This document shows positions 1 to 15,000 of a stretch of 64,000 nt of DNA, in pieces. The notes below the pieces were generated by a model, which saw only the letters and a program-made list of their open reading frames with translations, ran no database searches and was not told the DNA's origin. The stretch is taken from assembly GCF_963576545.1 (NCBI RefSeq), contig NC_083638.1, forward strand, positions 4,430,659 through 4,494,658, read 5' to 3'. This DNA is from Limanda limanda. Lineage: Eukaryota; Chordata; Actinopteri; Pleuronectiformes; Pleuronectidae. The stretch's first letter is position 1; each line of letters opens with the position of its first letter. Position numbers and translations under genes: made by a program.

Positions 1-1958
1 TGAGGCGAGAGAACACTCTTTTGTCCCTGGCAAGGCAGCACCAGTTCACCGTCCCAGCTAATGCTGCGATTTGGAGGAAGAGACAGGAGGATGAGCACTG
101 CTCTGAAAGATGGAGTCACTCAGAGATTGTAAAGGTTGAGGACTGCACCGGAGCAAGGATACACACTCATCAAGCACTTTATTAGGAACACGTGTACACC
201 TCTGTGTTCATGTGACAGGGGTGCAAGGCTTAAAGTTATGGAGGTTCAAGTCAGGATCTGCAGTTCATGTTCATATCAAACATCAAGAACAGCAACAAAT
301 ATGTGGTCTCTGTGACATTTTGGTTGGATTGTTGATTCCAGATATGACAGTTAAAGCTTTTCTGAAATTTCTCATACTTCCAACGTATGATGTCGTCCCA
401 TTCAAAGTGAATGAGCATTAAGAAAACTGAATTATTGAGCTGAACACTGATCTTATTTAGTGAATAATTCAATTCTTCTGTATTTTTCATCAGAACTGTC
501 TCACTTACTGAACTGAGCATTGCCCGTTGTAGATGTGATACAAATGTTTTCTATGATCGTGATGTGTGTACATGTGACTTGTCCACTGGGGATTTGGAAG
601 TTGCTGTAATGGCTGAATGAGTAATAGGCTCCTGTGAATGGATCATTAATATTACTGGAGCTTGAGGTATGTGTGTGGCTGGGAGTGTGACAGTTCCTTT
701 TTTTTCTTTTTTGCCATTTCTGTTCCACATAAACGTGGCTGAGAAAAGGCTTTAATGAGTATTTGAGGCTAATGAGACTCGATGAACATTTAGTTGAACA
801 ATTAAAAGGTCAACAGATTAAACCTGAATGAATCTTACACATTAAGGTGAAAACATAAAGGAACAGTAACCTGACAAAGACTCGAACATGAGTGGCCTTG
901 AAAATCCTGGCATCGACAGCAAGATAATATTTTGCAAAAGAGCTTATAAAGATAGGAGTCGTATCTTCACCCACATTACAGAAATATGTTTTGTTTTATG
1001 TATCCACAGAACAAACTCTCAGCAATTGTCCTTGGTGGGCATTGGTTTGAATTAATACTGGGAGGAAGTCATAAAAATGTACATTGTTGACTGAACAAAA
1101 GGATATAATATCTCGTATGACGAGAATCACCTTTGTAAGTTTTTCTATATTTAGATGAATATCCATATGTAATATCAGATAATAATATGTGTCCAGGTTT
1201 ACACAAAACAATTAATTTACTCACATGTAGCTTAACTTAAATGCAAAGGATCCAGTGCATCATTTTAATAGAAGCTGGTATTCCACGAAGACAGAGAAAC
1301 ATACTAGTTCAGCTCAGGTCTTGAAAGAGAAGTTCCCCTCAGTGCTTCCTCCCATCTCTCTGCTGTCCACTCTCATTAATGTCTCTCTCTCCTCTTATTT
1401 GTTGAATAGCAAGTGGCTGCACTAATAAAGAACTCCCACTTTATTTTCAAGCCTGTAATTACTGATCTAATTTTGCCTAATAATTGCTTCATGGCAATGA
1501 CATGTATATTTACCCGTACCCTTGTACCCTTGTAGTGTGCGCTCCGCCTCATAGTGGAGCATATTGACAACCAGAGGAATAATTCACACAGACCAGCCAC
1601 TTTCATCAGCCTGCTTGTCTTTTGTGTTGTCGCCTGCTGCCACATCAAAGCTGCAGCGGTGTTGCTCTCAGCTGGAGACGTGAATACATGCATAGAATGT
1701 GTGTTTGTGTTTGCAAAAAGGTGCATGCAAATATGTGTGGAAAGTGCACGGAGAGATTTTGTATCAGATTTCGCCGACACAACACATAAATTGGTTGTGT
1801 AGTCAACATTCTGCACAAACTATGTGGGTCCAATTGATCGTGTGTGTGTGTGTGTACACTATAGTACAGTGGTTGCAAATTATTTGGGACCCTCTTTCTG
1901 AACGAAGTGTATGCTCAGGCTTGGCGTGTGCAGAGCTCAAGGGCATTTGTTTGTGCGA

Positions 1959-2029
<71 letters not shown>

Positions 2030-3889
2030 CATGTGCTATGATATATTGCTCATCCAAGCGGCCACAGCACTATGATGTGTAGTGAGATTAGAAGGAACCC
2101 ATTCCTTTGTTAATTTAAATGGGTTCATGCGTCATGCTTTGCGGGAACCTGCCGATCAGAGCATTAAGGAATGGCAAACACTGCCCAGAGGTGTTTTTAA
2201 TGGCACAGCAGGGGCTTCACGTGTAAAGAGGTTTAATTCCCTGAATTTGAATAAAAGGCCTGGTTGTGGGGCCCGGTCTTTAAGGATTTTGTCCATGTCT
2301 GAGTAGTTTGTGTCTTTGTTTTATATCTACATATGATTGGATGTCCCTGCTGTGCAGATTTTAACTCGTGTAGATCTCACTCCTTCTATCTTCCTACTCA
2401 CTTCTGATCTTGTCAGGCAGCACCTTTTGTATCTGAGGTAAACATCAGTGTGTCGTGCACATGCTGGTGTGTAGGAATGCGATACGTTACATTTCATCAG
2501 TCAGTGTTCTCTGTGGGAAGATGTGACCTGACGCGCCAGATGGTTTGTTACACTGGACCATCTGGGAAGATTTCATCGAGTGTTTGGAAAGAGGCAGGTG
2601 CTTTCAAAAACAACTTGGCAGGTGATTGGATGAGCCATCTGTCCGTCACCATCTATAATGGCTGCTAACGCCAGTCGATAAAACTGCAAAAGCATCTCAT
2701 TTATCAACAAAAAACAAGTCTTTGCTCTTCTTTCTATACAATCCACTGCTGATGCTACGGTAGCGTCTGTGCTAACATCCTTAGTAGCCATCATTGATGT
2801 CTTTTACAGTGAGTCATCACACCTCAGACACGCCCCCACATGGCTGCTGGTAGTTGATCCCTCATTGGACGATGATTGGTACTAACCTCTGTGGTTCAGT
2901 AGTTCAGCCACTGACTCGCATGAAATATTGCTGCCTTGCAAAGTTGTGGAAGAAATATCTGTTCATAGTCCAGAGTTGTTTTATTTAACTTAATGCTAGT
3001 TTTCTCATTTTGAATGAGCCCGTTTATTTTCACATGTTTGGATATGAATATATATAAATCTATATATAAAAACAACAGGAAAATCTTACAGAATGATACC
3101 TTATAAAATAATACTTTCTTATTACCACAATTGTTATGTTAAATGAAAACCATTATTTTATGAAAATAAATAATAGGGAACTAGAAACATAAATTTCCCA
3201 AAATGTATGAGTTTTTTGCTGTTATTTATTGGGATAGAAACAAAGGGAGAGAATCTAGATTTTTATTTAATGTTGCTATCTCTACACATTGGTCAGCATT
3301 TTGTCTGCAGGGATATTGGGGATGAATTATAAAAGCTAGAACTGTTGACACCGGCAGAGGTAAGGAGGGAAACGATCGGAGTGAGAGGAGGGAAATGGAC
3401 GGACTAATGAGGTGAGGGTCAGTCTGGCACAGCTGTTGTACATGACACGGTTCATAGACCCCTTCATTGACAAGATGTAGCAAGCATGACAACACACACC
3501 TAAACACAAACAGCGCAAATTAGTTTATTTTGGCAGCAATTGACAGACATCACCTTCCTCCTGAAATACGTTCATGTGAGTTCTGTCACAATTCATCCCC
3601 TGTTTTCTTTTAAATTAAGTCAGACTGTGAATATTTATGCTTTGGGTGTTTGGTTTTATCTTCTATCTAAGAGCTGTTGTTTTTTTGATATCAACAAAGA
3701 TAAAATTTGTTTAATGTGCATATTAGGACCATGGCTCCTTTCCAGCTTTTACAGCGGTTCTGTTTCCGACCAATTGTTAGATGTGAAGTTTGTAAAACAC
3801 TGAAACCTCCAACTAATGATATTAATGGAACTGTACCATGTTATAATCATTCCATGTGAAAATTAAACTTGTTCTATTCCTCTTCACAG
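1..3889 (+). other. map2k5 intron (partial, upstream of exon 3890)
   Basis: No exon homologous to the preceding MEK5 kinase exon was recognised here, so the intron continues past the window start. It holds a (GT)32 microsatellite at 1963-2026 and, right after it, an unusually sequence-rich block at about 2080-2310 with an inverted repeat. AT-rich sequence fills 3000-3230. Open frames here are short and biased by CA/GT repeats. Confidence 0.8.
1963..2026. repeat. (GT)32 microsatellite
   Basis: Uninterrupted GT dinucleotides inside a map2k5 intron. Confidence 0.97.
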
Positions 3890-3951
3890 GATCCTCCGAT
3901 TCTTCCCGTTGAACAGTTCAGTGAAAAGTTTGTCCACTTCATCACTCAGTG
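3890..3951 (+). CDS. map2k5: map2k5 antepenultimate coding exon
   Basis: A 62-nt exon (20 codons plus 2 nt) encoding DPPILPVEQFSEKFVHFITQ and the first two bases of a Cys codon. It lies between acceptor TTCACAG (AG 3888-3889) and donor GTGAGT (3952). The wording is that of the end of the MEK5 kinase domain. Confidence 0.93.
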
Positions 3952-6900
3952 GTGAGTCTGCCTTTGTCACTGTTTAATACATTTTTTAACCAGATAGACG
4001 GAAATGGTTTTAATTAATGCCTTCCACTTTTAAATGTAATTTTATCTGTGCTCAGTGATTATTGACTGTGTGGTGCATTTGTTTGCGATCCCACTTTGCA
4101 GCAGCTTAATATGTTTGCCAGGGTCAATGTTCTGAGCCCCACAGAGAAAGACTGAACAATTACAAAGACCACAAGCTGCATTTAACATGAGCTAAAGTAT
4201 TATTGTAGATGAATCAAAGGTATAAGGGTATACAATGAGATAAAAGTGCATTTGCTTGTGTGCGTTGATGCATTGTGGATCTAATGGTTTTTGCTCGGGC
4301 ATTCAGTGCAGCTGATATTGAATCAAAAGCTGAAAAGAGGAGGGATTGATTTATCTTATGCAACAGGACAAAAACAATGTTTACACTGGGTTTGCCTCTG
4401 ATTCATTAGCCTCTGTATTGTAACCTTTACAGTTACACAGACATCTGCAGACACACTCCAACCAAATGCAAGCTGTGTGTGTCTGTGTGTGTGTGTGTGT
4501 GCACTCAGTAGTCTCTAGGTGGTTATACCAGCTGTTGTTTAACCCCCATGGCACCTGTATTTACTTAAACAGCCCCCCTCTCTCTCAGGACAGACTGAGG
4601 TACAGGTGACCTGCTCTGCATTGGTGCAGGACCAGCACCCGGTTCTCCCGGCTATTCTTCCAGGGTCATGGCCCATTCATTGTCGTACATAAACCAGTAA
4701 CATGACTGCAGACAAGTCCCCAGTGTGGGTTGTTTTGACATATTGTGTACACACACCGTGGAGGACACTCACAGAAACAAACACATAATAAATCAACCGC
4801 CCCAGTTGTCGTATTCTGAGTAAAAGTAAATATGTATTGAACTTAAAGGTACTGTGTTTTGTGGTTTTTGTCTATGAAACTGCTTTCAGTTTCTGTGGAA
4901 TGAATAGTTTGGGTTCTTTCCTCCTCTTGAACATTCATGCTGTTAAAACGAAATAACAAAAACATGTCTTGGACTCTTATAAACACAGTTTGAATGGTGG
5001 CTGGATATAAACTGCTTGTATCTCTGCTTTCAGTATGCGGCGGCAACCCAAGGAGAGGCCTGCCCCCAACAACCTCATGGTAAGTTAAACCAAGCCTCCA
5101 TTAAATAGTTCCAAGGACCACAAAATATAAGTTTTGAATAACTGTGTACAGAAGGTGATCATATCCCTGCATTCCAATAAAAACTCAAATCAACATAGTT
5201 TTATTATCTCTGTAGTTTTGGAAGATACTGTTGTGTTTTGTGCAAAGCTGTCATTTCTGTGTGGAAACAACAGAGATTAACTTCTTGCTACCTATGAAAT
5301 GTGTCAGAGAGAGGGCAGCTAGAAACCTTGAGACAGGATTAAGATTTACTTTACTAACAATTCCTTTAATTCACTGCATGGGAGCTGAACTGAATGAGTC
5401 AGGACTAGCTGCTGCACAAGAGTCCCAGAATTATATCTTAGAAAATTAAGTTTTATAGCCTAATGAAATTTGGAGCAAGGGACAAAAGGGAAGTGTGTTT
5501 GTGAAGGTCCAGAGTTTTACATTTGTTAACTCCATACGATTGGTAAAATAGGCCTTTGAAAAAATATTTAGACTTTGATGTGAACAAACCATAAACTTGT
5601 GGTTTTTATTATGCCATACAATAATACCATTTGTCCTACACTGTATTGAGCTGGTGTATTTATACTGTAAAATATCTAGGTGTCTTTCATATTTCTCTGT
5701 AATTGCCTCCAAACTGTGTTGGTCTTGCGTAACCGTCAAAACGAAAACAAAAGACAAACTTGATCCATTCGGAAGATGAAAATAGTCTTCAAGTGGCAAA
5801 TTGCAGTATTTTGTACAGTGAAACTCAAAAAGAACGTAAAAGCAAACACTACAAATCACGTTTGAGGGGAAAAGTAATTTGCTGAGAGAGAATGAAGCAG
5901 CTGTGATTGTTGGTGTTCTCCTCTGAACGTTAATGTGAAGACCATCAGTTCTGTGACTCTGATTGAGTTGAGCACTCCTCTAAGTTCCTGCTCTCCCTGT
6001 CAGGAGAAGCCAAACCTTCCAACGTGGACTCTGATTTTCTTCCAGTCTCTACCTGTGTAGCATTAACACATTCGACCACAGCAGTTTGCACCAACGGCCT
6101 TTTAAGAGTTAGGACATGCTCGGTTTTCTGTGTCAGCAGCAAGGACAGCGCCTGTCCGGGTCCACAGAGAGCGGACGGGTGGAGGGTTGTGTCTCGGGGC
6201 TGGGGGGTGTAAATGCAGAGCTGCTAACAGATTGTATGTTCTCAGTTTCACACCAGAAAGGAGGAGTGAAGGGAAACGTTGTCGAGACACTCATCGGGAA
6301 TTCTTGCCTTCGGACAAAAGTGGTTCAGGGCGAGAACATGTAGGACTGTTTTTGAGGAAGTTGCTGCTCAATTTTATGTAACTTATTCACCTTTATTTTA
6401 ACACAACTTCCATTGTTACCGTTTTTTTGTCTGTCTGTTATATATCAGTTTAGGGCTAACTAAAGCTGGTGGAAGGACGGGTATGAGTTATGAAAAAACC
6501 TGTTAAATTTAAACTTGTTAAAAGTTCGTGATCAGGGGGCGGTTCCAGACATTTTTTGTCCCTTTCTTTAACGTTGTGATATTTGCGACATTTTAGTTTA
6601 TTTCTCAGAGAATAACTCATGGATCTTGATTTAAAAAAAGTAGAGGCATGTTTAAGGTAGTGGTATTTATGAGTGTGGGCATTTAGGTGCAGATCCAAAT
6701 AAAAAATGGATCAAATGAATTTAAATGTACCTTTCTAGTTTGTGACACTTTACTCAAATATTCATAAATACTGAAACTGGCACTTTATTGTCGTGGAGAG
6801 GATCTTGATAGTTTGACTCTTTGTTATTCTCTTTACATAGTGGGGCTTTTATTTTTGCAATTAATTCATAAAGGCATCAACCAATCACTGTACACTAGTG

Positions 6901-9900
6901 TATTTTTGGCTACACAACAACTTAGCTGAGCTGTGGATCAACAGGATCCTGGTTTGTTCCTGTGCCTCCTCAGATGTGGCCTTGACATCTTCAGCAAGAC
7001 CTCAAACTGACATCCTCAAATTCAAATCATACGGCATTATAAGGTTTTAGGCAAAGTGTCTTTACTGCTCTTATCCTCATACCTTGAACAATTATACAAT
7101 CATATTTGATGAGTCTGAACTAGATGCTCTTTTTCACAGTGTGTGTTCTTGTGATTTCTTCTGTCCTTCAATACTTGGTTTCACAAGCAGTTCTTAATTC
7201 AAACCCAAAATAATGCAAGGACAAGGGTTACGTCAAACTTCTATTACCAATGCTTATCAGACAATATCAGACCTCCACCGATGAATAGCCAATTTATCAT
7301 CTGTTGTATGAACACATGTTATCATCCGGGACACCCCCCCCCCCCTGTAAACCCAGTTATCGAGTTCTACTTCACTGCAGCATTGTTACTCTGTAAATAC
7401 ATATTCTATGCGAAAAATCTAAAATCGATTTTCAAGTAGATGCGATAAAAGACCCAAAAAAGGGGAAGGTTCAATTTTGATATGTCGTGGATAACAGCTT
7501 TTTGTTGTGTTTCAAACTGGATCACAGATATCTGGGAAAAAAACTTGGAAGTGATCTTGTCATTGTTTCTTTTTCTTTTCTCAAGAAGACAGACGGCCTC
7601 AATGTCTCCATTTTATCTAGTAGATAGAATAATAAAATGCATAGGACTCCGCGTGCAAGGTTTCTGTGCATGACAATTTTTTATTGGCTTTACATCCATC
7701 GTCTAGACACTTGACAGAACATACAGTACCAGTTGAAAGATCTGGTAAATTGAATGATTCTGTCTTCACGGATGTACGAGTACACAACATCTACACACAA
7801 CCCGCAAAGAATATTTGTTGCTTAGATGAACAAGGACTTTTTTCTTCTTTTCTTTTCACAAAGTATCGACTATGGGTATTTTGGACGTTTCTTCTTCAAT
7901 TTTGCTGGAAAGCATCAGTGCTCTTCCAACTTCTCTCTTTTCATCACTATATACAAAGTCTTTTTCAATCATACACGCTGTATTTCAATCTTTCTAGTTT
8001 TTAAATGCTTCAGGTCTGTCGTCCACATTCCTCCTCTGCCCCAATTTATTCATATTCATTGCGATCTCTGTGCTCTTATTCAAATTGTCACTGTTCTCTC
8101 TTGTCTTTTTTTTGACTCCCTCCTTTCCTCGACCCCTCCCGTCTTTCCTTTACCTATATTTTTGTCCTCCTGTAGGCCTCTCATTTCTTCCTTTGCCCGT
8201 GATGAACTGAAATATAAGGTCATGGATGCCTGCCTCGGTGGCACCAGCCTGCTGATTGTCTTTCTCTCTCCTCCTCCTCCTTATTCCCTCTTTCCTCCCC
8301 ATTCCCCCAGCCTCCCAAGTACATTAAAACTCTTTACCTATTCTATCTGTATGTTAATGCACCTTGCCACAGCTCCCCTTTCCCCCTCTTCGGCTGCTGT
8401 ACAGAAAGTGTGCTCTCAGTTTTTATCCGTGCAACTCATTTCTCCCGGTAGGTAATGCGGGGAAATCACACACAAGTGTACACACTGAGCAAATAATGTG
8501 ATTTTATGACCATACGAATTCGACCGGTAGCTCTAGTTTGCTCATCAGGTTTCAGCATGCGGTTTCTCTAATCACTGGTATAGCTTTTATTGATGTTGTT
8601 ATTGTCACTGGGATTTGAGCCTATTAGACGTTCTTTAAAGGGCTGCTGTTTGATTGCGTGCCGGCTCTTGATGGGTTCCGTCCCTGAAGCTTGACGCAGT
8701 CTGTTACAACTAGTGTGGAATTTTTTTTAACAAAGACAGCGACTAAATATGTTTGTCAACGACCCTTTTTTTTTTTTCTGTTTTTCACGACTGAGACGAG
8801 ACAATGACTAGACAGCGCTGACGTCATTGAATCACAACTGTTACTGTATCAGCAGACGGTGTCATTCAGGATCCTAGACGAGCACTCAGAGAGCGAATCC
8901 CCCCCCCCCGCCGACGCACAACACTCCCCTTGTGAAGACACATTTATATTTACTAGATCTTCATTTGAATCTGCACCACATTGCACTAAATAACAGTCCT
9001 GTAAACATGCCTGATATCTTTCATTAAGATCTATGAATTAATTGAGGCCAAATCAAAGAAAACGTTGAAATATACCCTATATGCCAAGTGGAACGTCTCA
9101 GTCAAGACACTAACACAAAAAAAAACAATCACAAAGTCGACGTCACTCACCTAAGAAGCATCATATTAATCCACAGATCGATAACATTCCAACGAAAACA
9201 GTCTTGGTACCAAAGGTCCAGACGATCCAATCCAGTAACATAATTAGTCCAAAACACACTATTACATCAAAGAATAGCCACAGTCAGCTGTTGTGTAATC
9301 TCAGCGCAGCCAGCATCAAGATGTAAACAACATGAAAGATGTTTATTTGTATACATTTTAAACCATATGACCGGTTTTGCCTCCTTTATATAAAAGTATG
9401 ATTTTGAGTGTAAAAGTAGCCTTTTTAGCCTGGTTGGTTACCATAATTCCAAATGGCCTTTGTGGAAAACGCCTAGACATGCCCTTAGGAAAAAATCTGT
9501 GAAATACTAATATTCTGTGGTATTGTTATTAAATTTGAACCACGGCTAGTCAAGGCTTCATGCTAGGGTCCCAGTGTGTTTTCCAGCTAGAGTCATCTGC
9601 AGGCATCTGTTTAACAAAAAATATTCAGGCGGGAATAAAAACCTTCTACTTCACTGTGTTCCAACTGCTATTACTCAATGTCAGTAGCACTTAGACTGAT
9701 TATGACTGTTGGGGGGGGGGGAAGTTCAGAATGTTACCTTTCAAACAGACCAAGATCATGCATGTACTCCAAATGGTTCAAGAACAGCTTTCAATTTACT
9801 TTCGGTACTCCTCAGACAGGCATTTTAGGCAAATCTCACCCGCTGCTTAAGAGGCTACGCTCTAAAAAAGAATATCCAATAATGTCACAATATTTGGTCA

Positions 9901-12030
9901 TTTAATTTTCTTGCCCATCCCTGTGCTTTGCAGGTGAGTTCATTGTGATTCCGTCAAGCAAATAAGTGGCTTGTTATTCGATACCTCAGCAGAAAGAACC
10001 ACCACACCGGTGGAAGAGTTGATCTGAGGCCGGTCGGTTTACACACCATGACTCATAATCCGTTTGTCAGTTAGTTGGACTCTAATTAATCAAGAGGAAA
10101 TCTCTGGATTGGAGCGTATCCATCTCTGTGCTTCTCCTCTATCGGTAAAGGATCTTTTCTTCCAAGTCCCTTCTTTCTGTAAAGAATGGCATGACGAGCC
10201 GTCAGAGAGGAAAGTGAGTGTGTTTTTCTCTCCTTTGACTAATGCATCTTTCATGGTGGGACACTCTATCCTGTCATCATAAGCTCATGACGTGGGTGAA
10301 CCAGGAGACTTTCCATTGGCCCGCTCCCAGGACGCTGGCTGCAGGTATTTGGTGATGACCCATCCTGTCTGAGGTTTCTTGCTTTTGGTTCTAAACAGGC
10401 TCTCTCTCTCCTCCCCCTTTTCCATCAATGCACAGCCGACCGAGTGCAGCTTCATTGGCTTTATTTACTAACCTTTAAAACAAGAAGGAGAGAAGATAGT
10501 TGTTTTTTACATTTAGCTTCATATTCGTTAATTTGTTGAAGCAAACATTTTATACATGTGCTATTATGTACGAGAGAAGAAGAAGAACAACAGCGATCAC
10601 CCCAACCCCCCCTGCCCAGATATTCTTTGATTGGGATTTGATGGACATTTCATTTCTCCCTTCCTCCCTCCCTCCACCCCCCCGTCCCTCGTCATCCCTC
10701 GCTCCCCAGCCAGCAGCCTTCAAACAGCCTTTTAGCACCCTTGTCAATGCAGCGCTCCTATTCTGCTTTTTCTATTCATACGCACACACGCAGACGCGCG
10801 CACAAATTCCCTCGCCCCCTTTTCAACCCTGGAGACACCAGATGAGTCCCTGGGTTTGTCACAAAGGAAGCCCTCCTGTCTCCGACTGACACACACACAC
10901 ACACAGACACACACAGACACACACACACACAATTTGACCACTGATAGAGCCAGTATCATAAACTGTGGATGTTTCTTACTAACAAATTCTCACTCGTTAA
11001 ACCTGAATCCACGTTAACATCTGTCATGAACCAAATCACCATAGTAACCACACTTTTTATTAGTTTTAATAATCTCCTTGTTTTTCGTTCAATCATCATG
11101 ACTCGTCAACTTAACACTTTTTTTGTACACCACCAAAAATCCCAACATTATCTCAAGGTGCTTTATAGAATAAGGTCGAGACTTTACAACATTATAGAGA
11201 AGCTCAACAGTTCCCACTTAAGATTCTTCAGTATTGTGCTTTAAAAACTCCTGGGCAGTAACTTGTGTCATTGACTATTATCTAATCACCTGTGTGTGTG
11301 TGTTTTTTGTGTGATGCCGTTATCATGCGGCTCAAACTTTGGAAGCAGTGTTGGTGTCTGAGGAATTGGTTTGTTAATGTTAACATCGCTACATGTGCAA
11401 AAAGGATTTTCACAGTCATGCTTGTGTATCCTTGCAGCTTTTGGGGCTTCGTGCTGCGCCCCCCCCCCCCCCCCCCCCTAAACTTTTCTGTCAACACTTT
11501 TGTTGCCAAATGTTTTCACATTTCACCCTCGGGTCTTTATTGACATGAACCCCCATTCACACATCCTGGGCCGGCTGCGGCTGGGCACCTGTTCAGTCAC
11601 GACATTTTGAAGGATAGCAGGAGTCGAAAATACATCCCTCAATATTTGAATCCCGGACAAACTCAATTTTTGGCATAAAATATTCATATTCTATTGATTC
11701 AGAAACCTTGATTTTATCAAAACAAGGTTTCTGTGTTTTAAGGTGTAAGAGAAATTTAGACAATGATTAATATTGTAACTTAAACTCCTTATCTCTTAAA
11801 AGTATAATGGTGAGTTTATTGCACAGTTAAAATACCCGTAACAGTAGTTTCCCTGTGCACTAATTTCTACCAAAGTATTAACTAATACACACACACACAC
11901 ACACACACACACACTGAGGCACACACAAACACACAATCCAGTCGCAACCAGTTTCCAGAGGGAGCCAGTGATTAGCATGTAAATCGGTAAAGCCCTAGTT
12001 ATTCTGTCTACCTCCTCTCCCTCTTCTCTG

Positions 12031-12066
<36 letters not shown>

Positions 12067-15000
12067 CTTCTAACATTATTCTAATGAGGTGATGACCAGT
12101 CTCTTGTTATAATTGCCTCAAACTGCTTTTAATTTCTTCTGAGGGTATTAATCATACGTAGTGTTATTTAAAAATGCATAAATTAATCTTCGATTAAACA
12201 GACCCTTCAAAGGCTTCAAACAATTAAAGAGTTAGGTAGAATTTCCCCTGGGTTTTCTGGCCGCTTCTATTTGAGCTGAGCGGTTTCAGGTGATTATCCC
12301 ATTTTGATGTGGCCAGACGGTGATTAATGGAACTTTTGAATGAGTCTCACCTCTGTCCACACACGGCTTCAGCAGAAAGTCAGAACACCCTCAGTGACCC
12401 AACAAGGAGATGTTATTTAATCTGCTTATTACTTTTCACTCACATGTCAAACTTTAAGTAGCAGGACATTTTATTATTGGGTCATTATGCATGATTAGAT
12501 TTTTAATACATTTGCAGTTTGAGCAGCTTTCAGAGTTCTAAAACTTGACTCGTCGTGTAGACATGTGACCTAGGACAAAGAAGGATAGTGTAAATATTGC
12601 TTGGTTATAAAGGAGTTCAATAGTCTGAGAGGTACGATATCTGGACTTTTTATTCCAGATGTTTATTCAGAATATACCTTTGAAGCTCTTGTTAATAATG
12701 TGTGATTCAGTAAGAACAATTAAGTTTCATTTAAACAAAATCATGTCAATGCAAAGTCAATTTTTATCACATGAAATAAAAGCAGATGGAGGTAAAAGTA
12801 GCTTAAATTTAGATTTTTTTTTAGGACTTCTAGGAGTTTTTTATGAGTTATGAAAGTTCGACATGAAAACAGAAACAGAAACTGCAAACAAACTTATCTT
12901 TAATGGTTCCCACTGTTCTGGCACGTAGTTGTGAATTGTATTTAGCAGATGGGACATTGCTTCCAACGAAAACAGGTGGTCTTGGCATGAATGTGTATAA
13001 GCACGTGTGCCTGGTGTGATGAGACACACACCTTCATCCAGGTCAAATTCCAGCAGATTTCTCCGGCCTGTCAGGGTTAATTTCTGGAGCAAAGGTGGAG
13101 CGCTGAAATATATATATATATATATATATCTCACTCCGGTCTTCCTTCTTTATTTCTGTATCACTCCCGCTCTACTGAGGCAAAGAAGAATGATGGATGA
13201 GATGAGTCTCCAGCACATTGGGGCACCCAGGAGCGTCCACTCCACACTTGCATACTGACACACACACTGATATGAGAGTAATTAACCTCAGACTGCGTTA
13301 ACCCCAGCTGCCCATTAGAAGGACAACAGGATTGATGGGGCCCCCCCCCCAGTCCTTCGCAATCTCTACAGTTTGTGCAGGATTAGAAAACGCTGGAATG
13401 TGTCGTTTTTTCCTCTGAAACTTAAAAATACACAACAACACTCGTGTAGTGAACGATCACAAGTAACAGCAGTGAGCAGAGAACTCAAACGGAGGTCCAG
13501 CTGATTCAATGGGTTTTATGAAGGAATCGCGATAATTACAAAAACTTGTGAATCCCTCGTGTGATTTCATTTTTTACACTCGCTCTTCAGTTTATCATAT
13601 TTTTCTGTGCAACCGCAAATAGACACGCAGAGGATCTCAGGAGGGACGGAGTGAAGCATCAGGACTGGGTCTGTCCTACTTTGTTGCTAATCTTACATTG
13701 TCTGCACCAGTTTGCTCGGTGCTGGGGGGTATTTAACATTGTCTGACCCCAGAAGAAACAGCTGACAACAACACTGCTCACCTTGGAGTCACTTTCTATG
13801 TCAAGTAGAAACTATGGTAATGCCACTGTTGTTAGTGAGATTTGGTTTTCGTGTTCACAAGGTTTGCTCCTTTGCACTTGACTGAAAGCCTTTCAAAAGC
13901 TGAGAGTTGACATAAAAATACATTGAATTAAACAAACTTCATATATTTGACATTTCTGTATTTGAGGCTTTTGTTGCTGATTGGCTGACACATGCAATAT
14001 AGCAATATCAGTACATCTGGTGCGAGCAGAGATCGGTCTATAAACTGCGTCAGCCCGAACGATTTATGGCTCTTGTTCTAATCGTGACCCTCCACACCCC
14101 AGGAGAAGTCTTTGTCCATGGAGTCCTCTGTGGGGCCTGATGTGTCACTTAGGGGCGGAGCTCCTGTTAACAGTGCACAGCAGTGACAGTCTCTTGTTGT
14201 TAGGCACCGATATCGTGGAAATCAGTGTTGACATGTTCATTTGAAGCGGCCAGCTGCAGGCTTGTTTATCTAATTGGACATCGAGACACCACAGATAAAA
14301 TTCACGGTCAGCCTCGGTCGACTTGTTTCATTTGTAGGCTCCGCCCCTCTCACCTCTGGCTGCCCTCTGTGACCTCTGTGACCCCTCTCCCAGATGAGGC
14401 TGGTGATTGGAAGCGCTGTCGTTGAGATATCACATGTGACGTCTCTGTTTAAGTGGTGCAGCGGTAACAAGTGAAGCTGCGAGCGGGTCACAAACTTGAT
14501 GAGCGGGTTCAGGAGCTCCTTCGTTTGCACTATCGATCGAAATCAATCAAAACTGCGATTGCATTTGTTTGCGAGTCCTTGGAAAATTATTGGAAAATTG
14601 CAATTTGGATTTTGACAAAGTTAGTTAGTGCCACTGCTACGTTTTATCACTCATTTTTACGACCTGTTATGACTCATGTCGATCGTTAAACTCCGAAGAT
14701 ATTTCTTCAAAACGCCCTGATAAGCCATTACTTAAACGTTCTGCATTTAAAACAAAATCTGTTGGTCGTTAATATTTAAGACGGTTTAATGATGTTCCTG
14801 TTGAGGTTATGTGTATTTTATTTTAATTTCTTGAATCAAGATTTAGAATAATTATACAAGTTTCTACTAAACAACGCGCTTCATGCGGCAGTGTAATAAT
14901 GTTTGTGGCTCCAATCTGTTTGATAATAAAAAATAATATTGCACGATAGGTATAAAGATTTTGTGATGGCCGTTAAAATATACATTTCTCTGTTTTTATG

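Noticed and set aside
1376..1816. 146-codon - strand frame in a map2k5 intron
   Set aside because: No domain and low-complexity-free but unrelated to any family recognised; chance frame.
5446..5859. 137-codon - strand frame
   Set aside because: No recognised motif; AT-rich intronic sequence.
7826..8455. 209-codon Phe/Ser/Leu/Pro-rich frame on the + strand
   Set aside because: Arises from pyrimidine-rich intronic DNA; no domain, and composition follows the base bias.
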